The notes under the pieces were generated by a model. That model was not told where the DNA came from. It saw only the letters and a list, made by a program, of their open reading frames with translations, and ran no database searches. From Ahaetulla prasina (lineage: Eukaryota > Chordata > Lepidosauria > Squamata > Colubridae), in the NCBI RefSeq assembly GCF_028640845.1, contig NC_080540.1:97687561-97751560 (forward strand): a stretch of DNA of 64,000 nucleotides, in the 5' to 3' direction. A program made the position numbers and the translations under genes. Below, in pieces: positions 29,300 through 40,682 of the stretch; the stretch's first letter is position 1; each line of letters begins with the position of its first letter.

Positions 29300-29882
29300 C
29301 CGTGATGGCGAACCTATGGCATGTGTGCCACAGGTGGCATACATAGGCCCTTCTGCCAGCACGCGATCCCTTACCCCAGCTGAGCTCTGCGCATGCACCT
29401 CCCGCAGGCCACCTGATTTTCAGGTCCGTGCAGCACTGTTGTTTAATCAAAACACTATACAAGCCATCGAGAATATAACTATATACATCCAACAAGAAGT
29501 GCCTCATAGGAGCAGATAGAAGTAAATCCTAGAGAGGCAGGAAATGCATCACTGAACAATGGAGATGAATGCTAGAGAGTAATAAAGCTGCATACAAGGC
29601 AGACATAACACCTGTAAATTGTACGCATGCATGGGGGGTGGGGAGAACTCTGGGAGCTGCAGTGCACCCCCTGCGCCCCCATGTCCCCATTTTTGGTCCC
29701 AGGAGGCTTCAGGGAGGCCTGCAAGGCCCAAAACAAGGTGTGGGGGGTCGCGCACACATGCATGGGAGCAAGGGGAGCATGTATGGGGTGGCGCACACAT
29801 GCGCAGGGTGTGTGTGCAGGTGCTCTGGTGTGCGCACATGCCTGCTTTCAGCACACAAGGACAAAAAGATTACCCATCACTG
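29300..29882. mobile_element. hAT-like non-autonomous element with 8-bp duplication
   Basis: The left end 'ccgtgatggcgaacctatgg' is matched by the reverse complement of the right end ('cagtgatgggtaatcttttt'). Flanks ctctagtc (29292-29299) and ctctagcc (29883-29890) differ by one base, giving the 8-bp duplication of hAT transposons. The interior is GC-rich at both sides, with an AT-rich unrelated block (about 29455-29620) that looks like a later insertion or a distinct internal segment. No transposase is encoded. Confidence 0.75.
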
Positions 29883-29890
29883 CTCTAGCC

Positions 29891-31503
29891 TGTGTGCCAA
29901 TGTGAACATGCCCATTTCATAGTGCTCCACTTTTTTTTTTCTTGATATACATGCAGAGAGCAGGGAGTATCATTATAAACCACAGAAAGTTAGAACTGCG
30001 AGCAATGTTTTTATTATTGTTTTATTGTTACTCTTTTATTATATTTATGTTTCCATCTCTTTAAATTGGTTTGGGAGGGTATTTGCCCTGTCTTGGAAGT
30101 ATTATTTTAAATTAACAACAGCAAGAACAAGAAGAACATTATTCCTTGATAATTACTCCTGTTCTGAGCTTCAGATGAAACAATGGAGGATTGAATCGTT
30201 TGAAAAAAAAATAATACATTTTTTTCCTCCCATTCAGGTAATAAATCTTGACCATGAACCAAAGGACAAAATTAGACAGTTATTTGCTAGTGGCTAAAAG
30301 CTGTGCATTATAGGTTCACATTCTTTCCATTGGAGTATTAGGATAATGGCCATTTTCTGTTCATTATCAGTTTGGATAAGGGTAGAAGAGACATGCACTG
30401 TCTCTCATGCAGCATAACATCCCCATATTCTTTACAATATTGACTTTCTCATTGCTTACAATATTTTTTGTAAAAGTAATTTGCTACCAGGCAGGGCAGG
30501 AAAACAAATGTCTGTCAGAGGATTGCTCTTATGAAACCCTGATTTACCTTGAAGTAGGTAAATTGAGTTATGATCAGAATTAAAAGACTAAATGAACCAT
30601 CTGTTGCCCATAACATCTTAGGTTACATCTTGGAAAAACAGATGGTGTCATCGTAGCCTAAGGAAAGCTAGAAATGACCTTCAAACAGACTTATTTTTCT
30701 TCAAGGCTAGTTTAATTAAGTACTTCAGCACATAGGCTGTTGCCCTGCGTGGTGTCTTCAGTACTTGTCATCACAGTCAGATAAAGTCAGTCAACACAAA
30801 ATGACAGACAAAAGCTAGACTGAGCTCAGTGAGCAGAACGCTGTTGGAGTATACTGTTAGAGAGTAACCTTTACTAAACAATTCTAGGCAGAGCTTGACA
30901 AATTACATCAAATTTCAGTGGATTTATCCTTGGAGGGTTGGTATTTGTTGAAACTCAAGGCAAACGAATTGTTTCAGAACTGTTACAGGCATGCCTCCTG
31001 ATTTTTTTTCCCCCAGCAACATCTGCAATTCAAAACCTATCCAAAAAAATTGACCAAATTACATTACAAGCTCCTAGTTTTATTAAAGGTTGGGCACCTG
31101 CTAGTGAAAACGCAATTATTCTTTTGAGTGGCTCCAACAATTAGCATTCCTGGATTATAGCAACCAAGCAACAAAGATATGAGCTTCTGGTGAGACATCT
31201 GCCCACTTCAGTCAAGAAAAGACTATGAGGAAATATTGTGACATACTGGCATCCCTGGATTGAGATATGTTTGCGATATTCTAACATTTCTTAGAAAATA
31301 TCTGGACAAAAGCTTATGAAACTTTGGTCCAATATATCCTTGGAAAGGCAAAATGCGGTGAAAGTTAAAGTACTTTATATTTGCATTAAGCAGATCCTGT
31401 ACTATTCCTGAAGTTTCTTTTCCTCTTTTTTTAGTGCAAATGCATGGCCAAAGACAAGAAGCCAACCAAATGTATGTGCCTGAAGGAAAGAGATGTATCT
31501 TTC

Positions 31504-31546
<43 letters not shown>

Positions 31547-32327
31547 TTTTAAATTCTATAGCTGCCCATCTCAATGCAATTGATCCAAATTCTGCCCATG
31601 AAAGTTACATTATTATACACAATATATTCTGCAATGCATGTGTCTGTGTATACACGTGTGCATATAGGCTCACCTTAGTATACCACGGGGAGGGGGGGGG
31701 GGATCCAGAATCCTGAATTTTCCTAAAAACAAACTTCTAGTTCTTAAAAACTAAAAAAACAGGTACATGTGTCCATAGTTTCATTAGCTCGAATTTCACT
31801 CAGGGAAGATAAAATTTGTATTACAATCCTAAATTCTCAGTTCCAGCAACACTATCAGTGTATACATTCATTTAATCAAACTCATGCAGCTTTACTAGCA
31901 CATAAAGTTCCATGGTTCAGAGGCAAAGAGCTGGAAGAATGTTGTTGTGCCAGTGGTAGGTGCTATGAATAAGTTTACTCTTATATTCTAAATTATTCCA
32001 CTGAGTAAACCTTAGTGTCTAGACTTTCCGCTTTCTCAACAATGTTTAAAATATTAAAATGCCTTATATCGTTTTTATTCTTTTTCCCAGTCTCCTCCAA
32101 TTTTCTATATTTTTCTTCCTGGTATTGTTTGAATTTTCACAGTATTCTTGGTATCTGGCCAAAAAATTTTCTCATATTCCTAGTTTGCATCTTTTATGGA
32201 CTGGATCAGCTATTTCTATTTTGCCATTTCAAAACAAAACCTTGGTAGAACATTTTCCTTCTTTTCTCCCAATTCTTTGACTATGAATGCACATAACATT
32301 TCTCTGTATGTGCTAATAGGCATTACA
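29891..32327. other. Intergenic, few recognisable elements
   Basis: It holds poly-T and A runs (29930-29940, 30205-30215), an (ATTT)n microsatellite at 31503-31549 and a G run near 31686-31700. An open stretch at 30938-31144 follows a strong pyrimidine-AG signal but matches nothing I know. Otherwise I see nothing. Confidence 0.6.
31503..31549. repeat. (ATTT)n microsatellite
   Basis: About twelve tandem tetranucleotides (TATT/ATTT). Confidence 0.95.
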
Positions 32328-33010
32328 AGTAATCCTCTACTTACCAATAATTGCTACCAATCTGCCTTCCATTGAGGACCTGTATACTGCACGAATCAAG
32401 AAGAGAGCCGTGAAAATATTTGCAGATCCCTCGCATCCTGGACATAAACTGTTTCAACTCCTACCCTCAAAACGACGCTATAGAGCACTGCACACCAGAA
32501 CAACTAGACACAAGAACAGTTTTTTCCCGAAGGCCATCACTCTGCTAAACAAATAATTCCATCAACACTGTCAAACTATTTACTGAATCTGCACTACTAT
32601 TAATCCTCTCATAGTTCCCATCACCAATCTCTTTCCATTTATGACTGTATGACTATAACTTGTTGCTGGCAATCCTTATGATTTATATTGATATATTGAC
32701 CATCAATTGTGTTGTAAATGTTGTACCTTGATGAACGTATCTTTTCTTTTATGTACACTGAGAGCATATGCACCAAGACAAATTCCTTGTGTGTCCAATC
32801 ACACTTGGCCAATAAAAAATTCTATTCTATTCTATTCTATTCTAGTGATCATTCAAATTTACAATGGCATTGAAAAAAGTGATTTATGACTGTTTTTCAC
32901 AGTTACAGTCTTTTCATCATCCCCATGATCATGTTATCAAAATTCAGGTGTTTGGCAACTGACCTACCAAAACTTACTAAAAACTGCTAGAACTCAATAG
33001 CTCCACCCAG
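32328..33010. mobile_element. 'cctctacttac' MITE-like repeat split by a LINE
   Basis: The left piece (about 32328-32350, 'agtaatcctctacttacca') and the right piece (about 32845-33010, 'gtgatttatgactgttttt' and 'gtttggcaactgacctacc') belong to the same dispersed family as 5130-5310. They are separated by LINE A with its (ATTCT)n tail. This dates the LINE as younger than the MITE. Confidence 0.5.
32351..32844 (+). mobile_element. Non-LTR retrotransposon (family A) 3' end with (ATTCT)n tail
   Basis: The + strand encodes the ORF2 C-terminus: LPSIEDLYTARIKKRAVKIF, then ADPSHPGHKLFQLLPSKRRY, and HKNSFFPKAITLLNK before the stop. A 3' UTR of about 270 bp follows, ending 'ccaatcacacttggccaata'. The tail is (ATTCT)n at 32819-32844. 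Other pieces are at 37470-37625 (minus, 3' end), 49911-50240 and 51769-52098 (minus, ORF2). I cannot assign the clade with certainty. The copy is 5'-truncated. Confidence 0.75.
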
Positions 33011-33059
33011 GAGCCACCGACTTGCAAATACTGAGACTTAAGATAAAAAAAAATCTTTT

Positions 33060-33620
33060 GTGCCTTGGTAAGGCCACACTTGGAATATTGCATTCAATTT
33101 TGGTCGCCACGATGTAAAAAGGATGTTGAGACTCTAGAAAGAGTTCAAAGAAGAGCAACAAAGATGATTAGGGGACTGGTGGCTAAAACATATAAAGTAC
33201 GGTTGCTGGAATTAGGTATGTTTAGTTTAATGAAAAGAAGGACTAGGAATGACATGATAGCAGTGTTCCAATAGCTCAGAGGCTGCCACAAAGAAGGAGT
33301 CAAGCTATTCTCCATAGCCCCTGAAGGTGGAAAGTAATAGGTGGAAATTAATCAAGGAGAGAAGCAACCTAGAACTAAGGAGAAATTTCCTGACAGAATG
33401 ATTAACCAATGGAACAACTTGACTCCAGAAGTTGTGAATGCTCCAACCCTGGAAGTTTTTAAGAAGACATTGGACAACTGTTTGTCTGAAATGATATAGG
33501 GTTTCCTGCCTAAGCAGAGGGTTGGACTAGAAGGCCTCCAAGGTTCCTTCCAATTCTGTTATTCTATTCTATTCTATTCTATTCTATTCTATTCTATTCT
33601 ATTCTATTCTATTCTATTCC
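33060..33620 (+). mobile_element. CR1 LINE 3' end with (ATTCT)n tail
   Basis: ORF2 C-terminal codons at 33065-33274 read [20 protein letters not shown], then [17 protein letters not shown] and [14 protein letters not shown]. After a frameshift comes the region equivalent to LRRNFLT...NNLTPEVVNAPTLEVFKK. The typical 3' UTR 'ggttggactagaaggcctcc' follows, and the tail is twelve ATTCT units at 33561-33620. It is the same family as 9187-9500 and 48241-48660. It is broken by frameshifts and inactive. Confidence 0.88.
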
Positions 33621-35126
33621 GTTCCATTCCAGAGGCTTCTAGTTGGCAACGCATGATTGCACTTTAATAAATACTGTTAATAATGACATGGTGGTGGTTC
33701 TCTAGGAATGCTAATGCCATGTCCAAGAGGACTGCTCTTCATCCCATGTGTGAATTGTGTCCATTCATTGACTAGAAAGCAAAGTTTAGCAGGTTTTTCC
33801 AACGTTTGGGGGAGAAAACAAAAGGAAAATTCTAAACTACTTGGATTTAGTTTGAGTGTATTATACAAAACTACTTTGGTGGGATTTTGACACAGTGGTT
33901 GTAAAATGCAATAAGCTTCCATTCTAACTTTGCTTCAAATATGTCAATTTTTTATAGTGTTAATTATTTTCAAAACCCCAAGTTTTTTTTCCCCAAGCCA
34001 TGAGGTCTAATCATTGTATTAAGAATATAATTTTCACTCTACTATTCGAGCAACAATGAAAAAAAATTGTCATTAATCCATAGCAATAAATTACAGTCAG
34101 CAACATGTGTGACTGCCAGTATTTATTACCAATTAAAAATACAGAGCTGTTTTAGTAACACATTCAACCTGAAAATAGATACATTATGACAGATTATTAT
34201 CAAGCAGTGGCTTCAGACAGCAGAATTATACTGCTGCAAAAAAAGAACATCAGCTTTTCGATGTTATTAATAATATTACTGCACAAATGGGGGAATACTT
34301 CAGCATGGCATTATGGATTATATAGTATTTCTAAGCCGGTTACTCTGTTTACTTTCTCTTCCAGAGAGATTTGAAATAGTTTTATTATCCTGTAAATGTG
34401 TCTCAATCCTGACACATTTGCCATACACACATATACATCAAGAAGTCACTTTCTCTCAATGTTTGCTTTCTTATATTGTTCCCAGTAGTTTTCAAAGAGA
34501 ATTTAGAAAATAAATGGCAGATGAAGCTATAAGGGATGACTGTTTAATCTATGCAGTCTTTTTTCCAATGTCAGATGATAAAAGATGTAAGCGCTTTAGG
34601 GTAGGTATTTAAAAAGGTGTTATTTTCATTTTCCTGTAGTCTCTCCAGCCCTTTGGAAGAATGAATTCAAAGTCAGGTTGGCTAAATATCTGAGCTATGC
34701 AGCGACTACCCAGTGAAGTCCAGAGTTTTGATTTTTTTTTTTTAAAAAAAATGTTTTTCAGTGTACGTAGGTTATTTTCTGTATGTGTTGAATATACTGC
34801 AGTAGTATGTTCCATGGTAGTGAACACTTCTGCAAAATTCCAGACAGGGAGTTTGTGAGTGTTTCAGGAGAACAGGAAGGGCATTCATAAAGAATAATCC
34901 TGCCCTGCTGGTTATTTGATTCTGGTTATTAAGAGCTGAAGTGAAAATAAGAGGGATAAACTCACTGCTCCCTTTTATTTGTTTGCTGTTTAAATTCAGA
35001 TTGTTGACTATCTCAAATGGGTGACTCTAGGCAGCTCAAAGCACAGAAGTTCTGTCCTGACCTAGGCTTCCTGATACAGTAAAAGCACACAATGAGTCCC
35101 CAAAACCCTCTTTTTATTTCAATGGC
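33621..35126. other. Intergenic, nothing recognised
   Basis: This is AT-rich single-copy-looking sequence with a poly-T/poly-A tract at about 34732-34752. I see no exon, RNA or mobile element. Confidence 0.55.
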
Positions 35127-35722
35127 TGTGAATTCTGGTCATTCAGAGCCTGTTCATTCTCAATCTGTTTATTCACAGATAAGTCCTAAATAGTTGTAAA
35201 GAGTTCTGCCGCAGTTCTTCGGGATAAGGCTGATAAACACCCACCTTTACCTCCTTTGACACACTGCCAAGACCTAATTGGCAATTAACTTTGCAAGGCC
35301 ACACAGAACACAAAGTCAACATGGAGCTGCAGTATTGAAACCGGCCAGCACAAACAACAGTTGCTTCCTGCAAAGGCCCACATGCCTTTGTTCCTCTTTT
35401 ATATCTTATGGGAGGGGCCAATCATCTCCAAGCCCTACTCCTGAGTTGTCCCTTTTGTTTTAACTGTTCTTGCCTTCTGGCGGCTCTGCACATGCACACA
35501 CTGGGAACAGGCTACCCCTGTTCCTCTGCCTCGCTGATGTCCAACTCTGGAGGCTCCGGAGTCTGCACATAACTTCCAGATGGCCCTGGCCCCATCTCTG
35601 CCTCTGATGCAGAGCCCTCATCCGAGCCTTCCCCAGACTCCAGGATTGGCCCATGTTCCTCCCCAGCCCCCTCACTGTCCGACTCTGCTGTCAGCTCCAC
35701 TGGCCGCAGATGGACCACAACA
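35127..35722 (-). mobile_element. Solo LTR of a retrovirus-like or Gypsy-like element
   Basis: Read on the minus strand it starts TGTTGTGGTCC (at 35722) and ends near ...GAATTCACA. It has a TATA box (agatataaaag, 35394-35408 in reverse) about 320 bp in and a poly(A) signal (AATAAA complement at 35168-35173) near its end. This is the U3-R-U5 order of an LTR. The U3 part reads as an open, acidic frame (SDSEGAGEEH...). No internal region or second LTR is seen beside it, so it is probably a solo LTR. I could not find a clear target duplication, so the ends are approximate. Confidence 0.65.
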
Positions 35723-36153
35723 AATTTCCGGAAGATGGGCTTCAGCACAAGTCTAAAAGCTTCGAAAACCAAACCTCTCATCCTGGTGACTAACCCAGAT
35801 TAGATCTTACAGTCCTATCTATGTTGCCTCTGTTGTGATAAGCCATGTCTTCTGGTTCATGGTTCTCCATAAAAAACTTGAGGGCAGCCCTCATATACTA
35901 TGAGACTGGTCACCTTGGATTTAGGAGAGATGGTCATAAATCCATCCTTCAATTTCTTGCCTAACTATCTGCAAAGCTATCCACTAAAGTTCATAACCAC
36001 CCAGAGGAGGAAATTCAGATTTTCCTAGCCAAGGACAATGATATATGCTGTCATCTCTTTCTCCGTTTGGTGATCCCTCTCGCCAGCTTCTCCAGCCATT
36101 TTCATGAATTTCACCACAAATGCTAAGTGGAAGAACCAAATAATATTTATATA
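35723..36153. other. Intergenic, nothing recognised
   Basis: The sequence between the LTR and the Tc1-like element has no recognisable feature. A short open frame continues from the LTR to 35781, without known similarity. Confidence 0.5.
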
Positions 36154-36726
36154 CAGTAGTGACCAAAATTGTGGAAACCTTTTGGGAAAAGTGTATTTCT
36201 TAAAACTAGCTAATAACACCACTTTTTTTTTTTGAGTAGTACCATAAAATTATATATCAATGGAAGGATAATTTAATCAATAACGTAATGCAATAACTTT
36301 TATGAAGGATTTGCTATTAGAATAGCAGTTACAGTATAAAGAAGAAAAGTGAAACCCGTAGAAAAAATGAGATATGCAAAAATTATTACCATGTCAGTTA
36401 ATACTTAGTTGGGTAATCTTTAGCATGAACAACGTCTTCCCATGGAGTGAACCAAGTCTTTTAGTTCTGCAGCTTTTGTAACGTGAAACCAAGATTGAAT
36501 GATTGCTTCTATTAACTGGGTTTTATTGCTGGATCACTTCTGATTAACAAGTTTCTTTAGTCAGCTCCATAGATTTTCAGTTGGGTTAAGGTCTGGGCTA
36601 TTCCCAGGCCATTCCAGTAGTGGAATATGATTATCTTAAAATTAAAAAAAAAAGTGGTGTTATTAGCCATCAAACCTCAACAATATACTTTTCCCAAAAG
36701 ATTCCCACAATTTTGGCCACTACTAC
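36154..36726 (-). mobile_element. Tc1/mariner-like element, deleted, with long inverted ends
   Basis: Left end 'cagtagtgaccaaaattgtg' and right end, in reverse complement, 'agtagtggccaaaattgtgg' continue matching for about 75 bp, to 'ctaataacaccactttttt'. A TA precedes the left end (36152-36153). On the minus strand the middle still encodes the PEWPGNSPDLNPTENLW-like block (about 36563-36617), the conserved region around the second catalytic Asp of Tc1 transposases (family D,D34E). A stop follows directly and most of the gene is deleted. It is non-autonomous. Confidence 0.85.
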
Positions 36727-37469
36727 TATTATAATGCAAATGACCTAATTCATCACCAGTTAACAATACAAGATAGATGAAAAGGTACAGAAAATAAAAC
36801 AAATTAAGTTTCTGTTTCTTTGTAGATATTTATACTTATGAACATGAACAGAGTAGGGAGAAAGATGGAAGACTATACTGGTGATGGATTACTGATCTTA
36901 ATACTGAATTTGAGGGCTGAATTTGGTCAGAGAAGGACCAATTGCTGCCCACAAGGCATTTTTAAATGTGCGCTGGATTTTTCCTTCCTCATAAAAATAA
37001 ACAAAAGGGGTCACAAAGGCAATACAAAGTCATGTTTGTAAATCAGAATATGGGAAGAAAATGCCTCCCCTAAGAATAGATTGATGGTAGTTTTAGATGT
37101 TGTTTTGAGGTTTTTGTCAAGGAAAATGTTCACTGAGTTTCTCTTCATATAGTGAAATGGTTGTAGCTAATCTCTCTCCCCTGCTCCCACTCTCGGGCTC
37201 AAAGGCACAAATCACCCTCACTTTTTCTCTTGCATAGCTTTGAGAATATTAAAATAGCCCTGTTGGCGCTTCAGTGGAATACAGTTGCCTGGACTTCTTT
37301 CAAGAAGAGCAACTGAATACTTGTCTAAAGTCAGGATGATCAAAACAAACCTCCCCCCCTCTCAGGAATGGACCTTAACCATTTCTCAGCCAAACAAGGG
37401 TGAAAGGCCAAGATAGCTAAGAAGTCTCCAATATCATGTCTTATCAAGCAGTTTGGTACAACCAGCATT
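36727..37469. other. Intergenic, nothing recognised
   Basis: AT-rich; the open frame at 36838-37041 shows no family features. I see nothing else. Confidence 0.5.
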
Positions 37470-37625
37470 AATAGAATAGAATAGAATAGAATAGAATTTT
37501 TTATTGGCCAAGTGTGATTGGACACAAAAGAATTTGTGTGTGGAATTTGTCTTGGTGCACATGCTCTGAGTGTACATAGAAGAAAAGATACCTTCATCAA
37601 GAATCATAAGGTACAACACTTAATA
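37470..37625 (-). mobile_element. Family A LINE 3' end with (TAGAA)n tail
   Basis: The reverse complement of the 3' UTR end of 32351-32844 is clear ('ttggccaagtgtgattgg', 'gtcttggtgcacatgctc'). The tail appears as TAGAA units at 37470-37496. Only about 130 bp of 3' UTR remains. Confidence 0.85.
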
Positions 37626-38202
37626 ATAGTCATTATTATTTTATTATTTATTATTATTATTATTTATTAAATTTTTATACCACCCTTCTCCCGAAGGACT
37701 CAGGGCGGTGTACAGCCGGAGATAAAATACAAAATATGTACAATTAAAACAAATTAAAACATAGCAAAATTACAAAAACGGCTAATAATTAAAATTAAAT
37801 TTAAAATATTTAAGAATATTAATAAAACCCCAATTTAAAATCAAACTATTATGCCAGTCCCGCTTGAGTAAATAAGTATGTTTTTAGCTCACGACGGAAG
37901 GTCCGAAGATCAGGCACTTGACGTAGGCCAGGGGGGAGTTCATTCCAGAGCGTCGATGCTCCCACAGAGAAGGCCCTACCCCTGGGGGCCGCCAGCCGAC
38001 ACTGTTTGGCGGACGGCACCCTGAGGAGACCCTCTCTATGAGAGCGTACGGGTCGGTGTGAGGCATAGGGTAACAGCAGGCGGTCTCGTAAGTACCTGGG
38101 TGCTAAGCCATGGAGCGCTTTAAAGGTGGTAACCAAAATCTTGAAGCGCACCCGAAAGACCACAGGAAGCCAGTGCAGACTACGGAGCAGTGGTGTTACG
38201 TG

Positions 38203-38771
38203 CGTCGTGTCCCACTCCTCCGCTGACAGCCGGGTCAGGGAAATCCGAATCAGGCTTGCCTGTGCAGCTCTGCCCAAAGTCCTAGCAAAGTCCTCAGAGC
38301 AGGCAGGAGACCAGAAAGTGACTTCAGCAAGATAAGTTCGACTTTGCCTGACTCAGAGACTGCCAGAAAGCAGATCCTTTATATAGGCCATGGGGTGTGG
38401 CTCCATGACTCAGCACTCATTAAGGCCTGCCCCTCCCTTCCTTCTGTTGCCTCCGCCTATCCAGTCTTCTGATGCGAGGGTCACTCCAATCAGCAGCTGT
38501 TGGAAATAAACTTTCCTCAGGCTCACATGCTGTGGAGGAGGGGTCTAGCTGCTCCGTTTGCCTGGGCATGGAGCCAGGGCTGGGGCCGGGGGATGCTCCC
38601 TCCTCTGCAGCCTGCTTGGGCATGGAGCCAGGGCTGGGACCGGGAGGTGCCCCCTCCTCTTCAGCTTGTCTGGGCATGGAGCCAGGACTGGGGCCGGGAG
38701 GCATACATTCCTCCGTGTTTGGGAGCAGATAAGAAGGCCCTGGCTGCTGTGAGAGTGGACAAGACAAAACA
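38203..38771 (-). mobile_element. Solo LTR inserted in L2, with 5-bp duplication
   Basis: This 569-bp insertion in the L2 is flanked by ACGTG on both sides (38198-38202 and 38772-38776). A 5-bp duplication is typical of Gypsy-type and some retrovirus-like integrases. On the minus strand it begins TGTTTTGTC and ends ...GACACGACG (expected final CA changed to CG). A TATA box (cctatataaagg) lies at 38377-38388. The U3 region contains 54-bp tandem units (38564-38725). No second LTR or internal part is present, so it arose by LTR-LTR recombination. Confidence 0.8.
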
Positions 38772-39256
38772 ACGTGGGAGCCACGAGTGGCTCCCATTAC
38801 TACTCGCGCAGCCGCATTCTGGACTAACTGCAGCCTCCGGGTGCACCTCAAGGGCAGCCCCATGTAGAGAGCATTGCAGTAATCCAGCGAGGCGTAACCA
38901 GGCGTGGTGACTGTGCAAAAGGCATCCGGGCCAAGGAAGGGACGCAACTGGCGGACCAAGCGGACTTGGTAAAAGGCCCTCCTGGAGACGGCCGCCAGAT
39001 GTTCATCAAAGGACAGCCGTCCATCCAGGAGGACGCCCAAGTTGCGAACCATCTCCTTTGGGGCCACTAACTCGCCCCCAACAGTCAGCTGCGGATGCAG
39101 CTGACTGTACCGGGGTGCCGGCATCCACAGCCACTCCGTCTTGGAGGGATTGAGCTTGAGTCTGTTTCTCCCCATCCAGACCCGTACAGCTTCCAGGCTG
39201 CACTTCGACCGCTTCGTCGGGGTGGTCCGGGGTGGAAAAGTACAGCTGAGTATCAT
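38420..39256 (-). pseudogene. Chimeric open frame: L2 RT segment fused to LTR sequence
   Basis: This is a 278-codon open frame. Codons from 39256 down to about 38772 are L2 ORF2: VWMGRNRLKLNPSKTEWLWM, YCNALYMGLPL and LVQNAAARVV. From 38771 it runs into the LTR U3, giving PGPSPGSMP repeats and ending at 38420 with RQQKEGRGRP. The fusion exists only because the LTR landed in frame. There is no sign of a promoter or selection, so I treat it as accidental. Confidence 0.75.
38564..38725. repeat. 54-bp tandem repeat inside the LTR
   Basis: Units start with gggcatggagccagg at 38564, 38618 and 38672, so the period is 54 bp over nearly three units. Because 54 is a multiple of three, all reading frames stay open and yield proline- and glycine-rich runs (PGPSPGSMP on the minus strand). 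Confidence 0.9.
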
Positions 39257-39974
39257 CAGCGTACAGATGATAACTCACCCCGAAACCACTGATGACCTCA
39301 CTCAGCGGCTTCATATAGATGTTGAACAGGGTAGGCGAGAGAATCGACCCCTGAGGCACCCCACAAGTGAGGCGCCTCGCGGATGACCTCTGCCCCCCTG
39401 TCAACACCGTCTGCGACCGGTCGGAGAGATAGGAGGAGAACCACCGATAAACGGTGCCTCCCACTCCCAATCCCTCCAACCGGCGCAGCAGGATACCATG
39501 GTCGATGGTATCAAAAGCCGCTGAGAGATCTAATAGGACCAAGGCAGAGGAACAACCCCTGTCCCTGGCCCTCCAGAGGTCATCCACCAACGCGACCAAA
39601 GCCGTCTCCGTGCTGTAACCGGGTCGGAAGCCGGACTGGAACGGGTCTAGATAGACAGCTTCCTCCAGGTGCCGGGGGAGCTGCCACGCAACCACACTCT
39701 CTACAACCTTCGCCACAAAGCGAAGGTTGGAGACTGGACGGTAGTTTCCCAAAATAGCTGGGTCCAGGGAAGGCTTCTTCAGGAGAGGTCTCACCACCGC
39801 CTCTTTCAAGGCGGCGGGGAAAACCCCTTCAACCAAAGAAGCATTTATAATCCCCTGGAGCCAGCCTCGTGTCACTTCCTGAGCAGCCAGCACTAGCCAG
39901 GAAGGACACGGGTCCAGTAAACATGTAGTTGCATGCAACCTCCCCAGCAACCTGTCCACGTCCTCGAGAGCCAC
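39006..39974 (-). pseudogene. L2 ORF2 fragment: RT fingers and palm
   Basis: This 322-codon open frame contains LLKKPSLDPAILGNYRPVSN, FQSGFRPGYSTETALVALVD, LLDLSAAFDTIDHGILLRRL, GVPQGSILSPTLFNIYM and the catalytic YADD. The order and motifs are those of L2-clade reverse transcriptase. About 57 bases past the YADD block the frame shifts (near 39200), and the last about 65 codons are out of frame. The neighbouring frame 38420-39256 carries the true continuation. Confidence 0.88.
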
Positions 39975-40000
39975 AGAATCAAACTCATCCCAAATAACCT

Positions 40001-40682
40001 CAACAAGTCATAGGGTACAAATAAGCAATCAGGAAACAATATCAATAAATATCAATGATCCAAAGGTATAGATTGGAAGAAATATTGCCAAAGCTGTCAG
40101 AGTCTCTTTTGCTTCCAGTTGTGTTTGGTGCATCTGCAATGTTTGATATCAATGCAGTCTTAATGCAAATATTTGACCAAAGCAAGGACACATGACTTCC
40201 TCTGAAATATTACCATGTATCCTTCACAAGTGTAGTCATTTTCTTTCTACTTCTCTTCTTTGTAAAGTCAAAAAAGACCAGCCTGAAAGCTCCTATTATG
40301 TTTTGCCACATGGAAAGTTGCTACACAAACAACAATTTAGGAAAGTTCCATGTGAATTGAGAATGGACAATATGTAAATAGACTTTCAGGTACTAGCAGC
40401 ACTGACAGGTCTAGGCCAACTCACCATAGTTGACACTCCACAGGACAACTTGCTACCTGGTATGTTTTTAAGCTTGACTGACAAATCAAAAAACAAGCTG
40501 GAAGAAAATAACAGCAAACAATTTATGTATTATTGTCAAGAAAACTATATGGACAATCCAGTGTATTTGGTTGTCAGCCTTCCAATTACACCAAAGGTGG
40601 AAACTAAAGACATTCAAAGTAATACTATTTTTATGATTATAGTAACAGAATCTTGGAATTCTGAATGTATTCCCTTCACCCA
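40001..40682. other. Intergenic, unrecognised
   Basis: This is AT-rich sequence between the L2 and the next repeat. Two short open frames (40192-40377, 40450-40686) have no family features I recognise. Confidence 0.5.

Larger units (their letters stand above)
37660..40000 (-). mobile_element. L2-clade LINE (copy c) interrupted by a solo LTR
   Basis: The reverse-oriented L2 has a (TTA)n-rich tail at 37629-37672, the 'ataccacccttctcccg' 3' block, the C-terminal ORF2 codons (37849-38197), then an LTR (38203-38771), then the rest of ORF2 up to about 39990. It covers most of the RT domain, from ALEDVDRLLGRLHATTC through AAFDTIDHG, GVPQGS and YADDTQ. A deletion of about 10 bp near 39200, relative to the copy at 53.8 kb, shifts the frame. 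The L2 breaks off before the endonuclease domain. Confidence 0.9.

Noticed and set aside
29549..29922. Multiple overlapping frames of 70-117 codons
   Set aside because: They lie in the GC-rich interior of the hAT-like element and are composition artefacts.
30938..31144. Open stretch behind a strong pyrimidine-AG signal, possible exon
   Set aside because: No donor in frame, ends in a stop, and the peptide (ATSAIQNLSKKIDQITLQ...) matches nothing I recognise.
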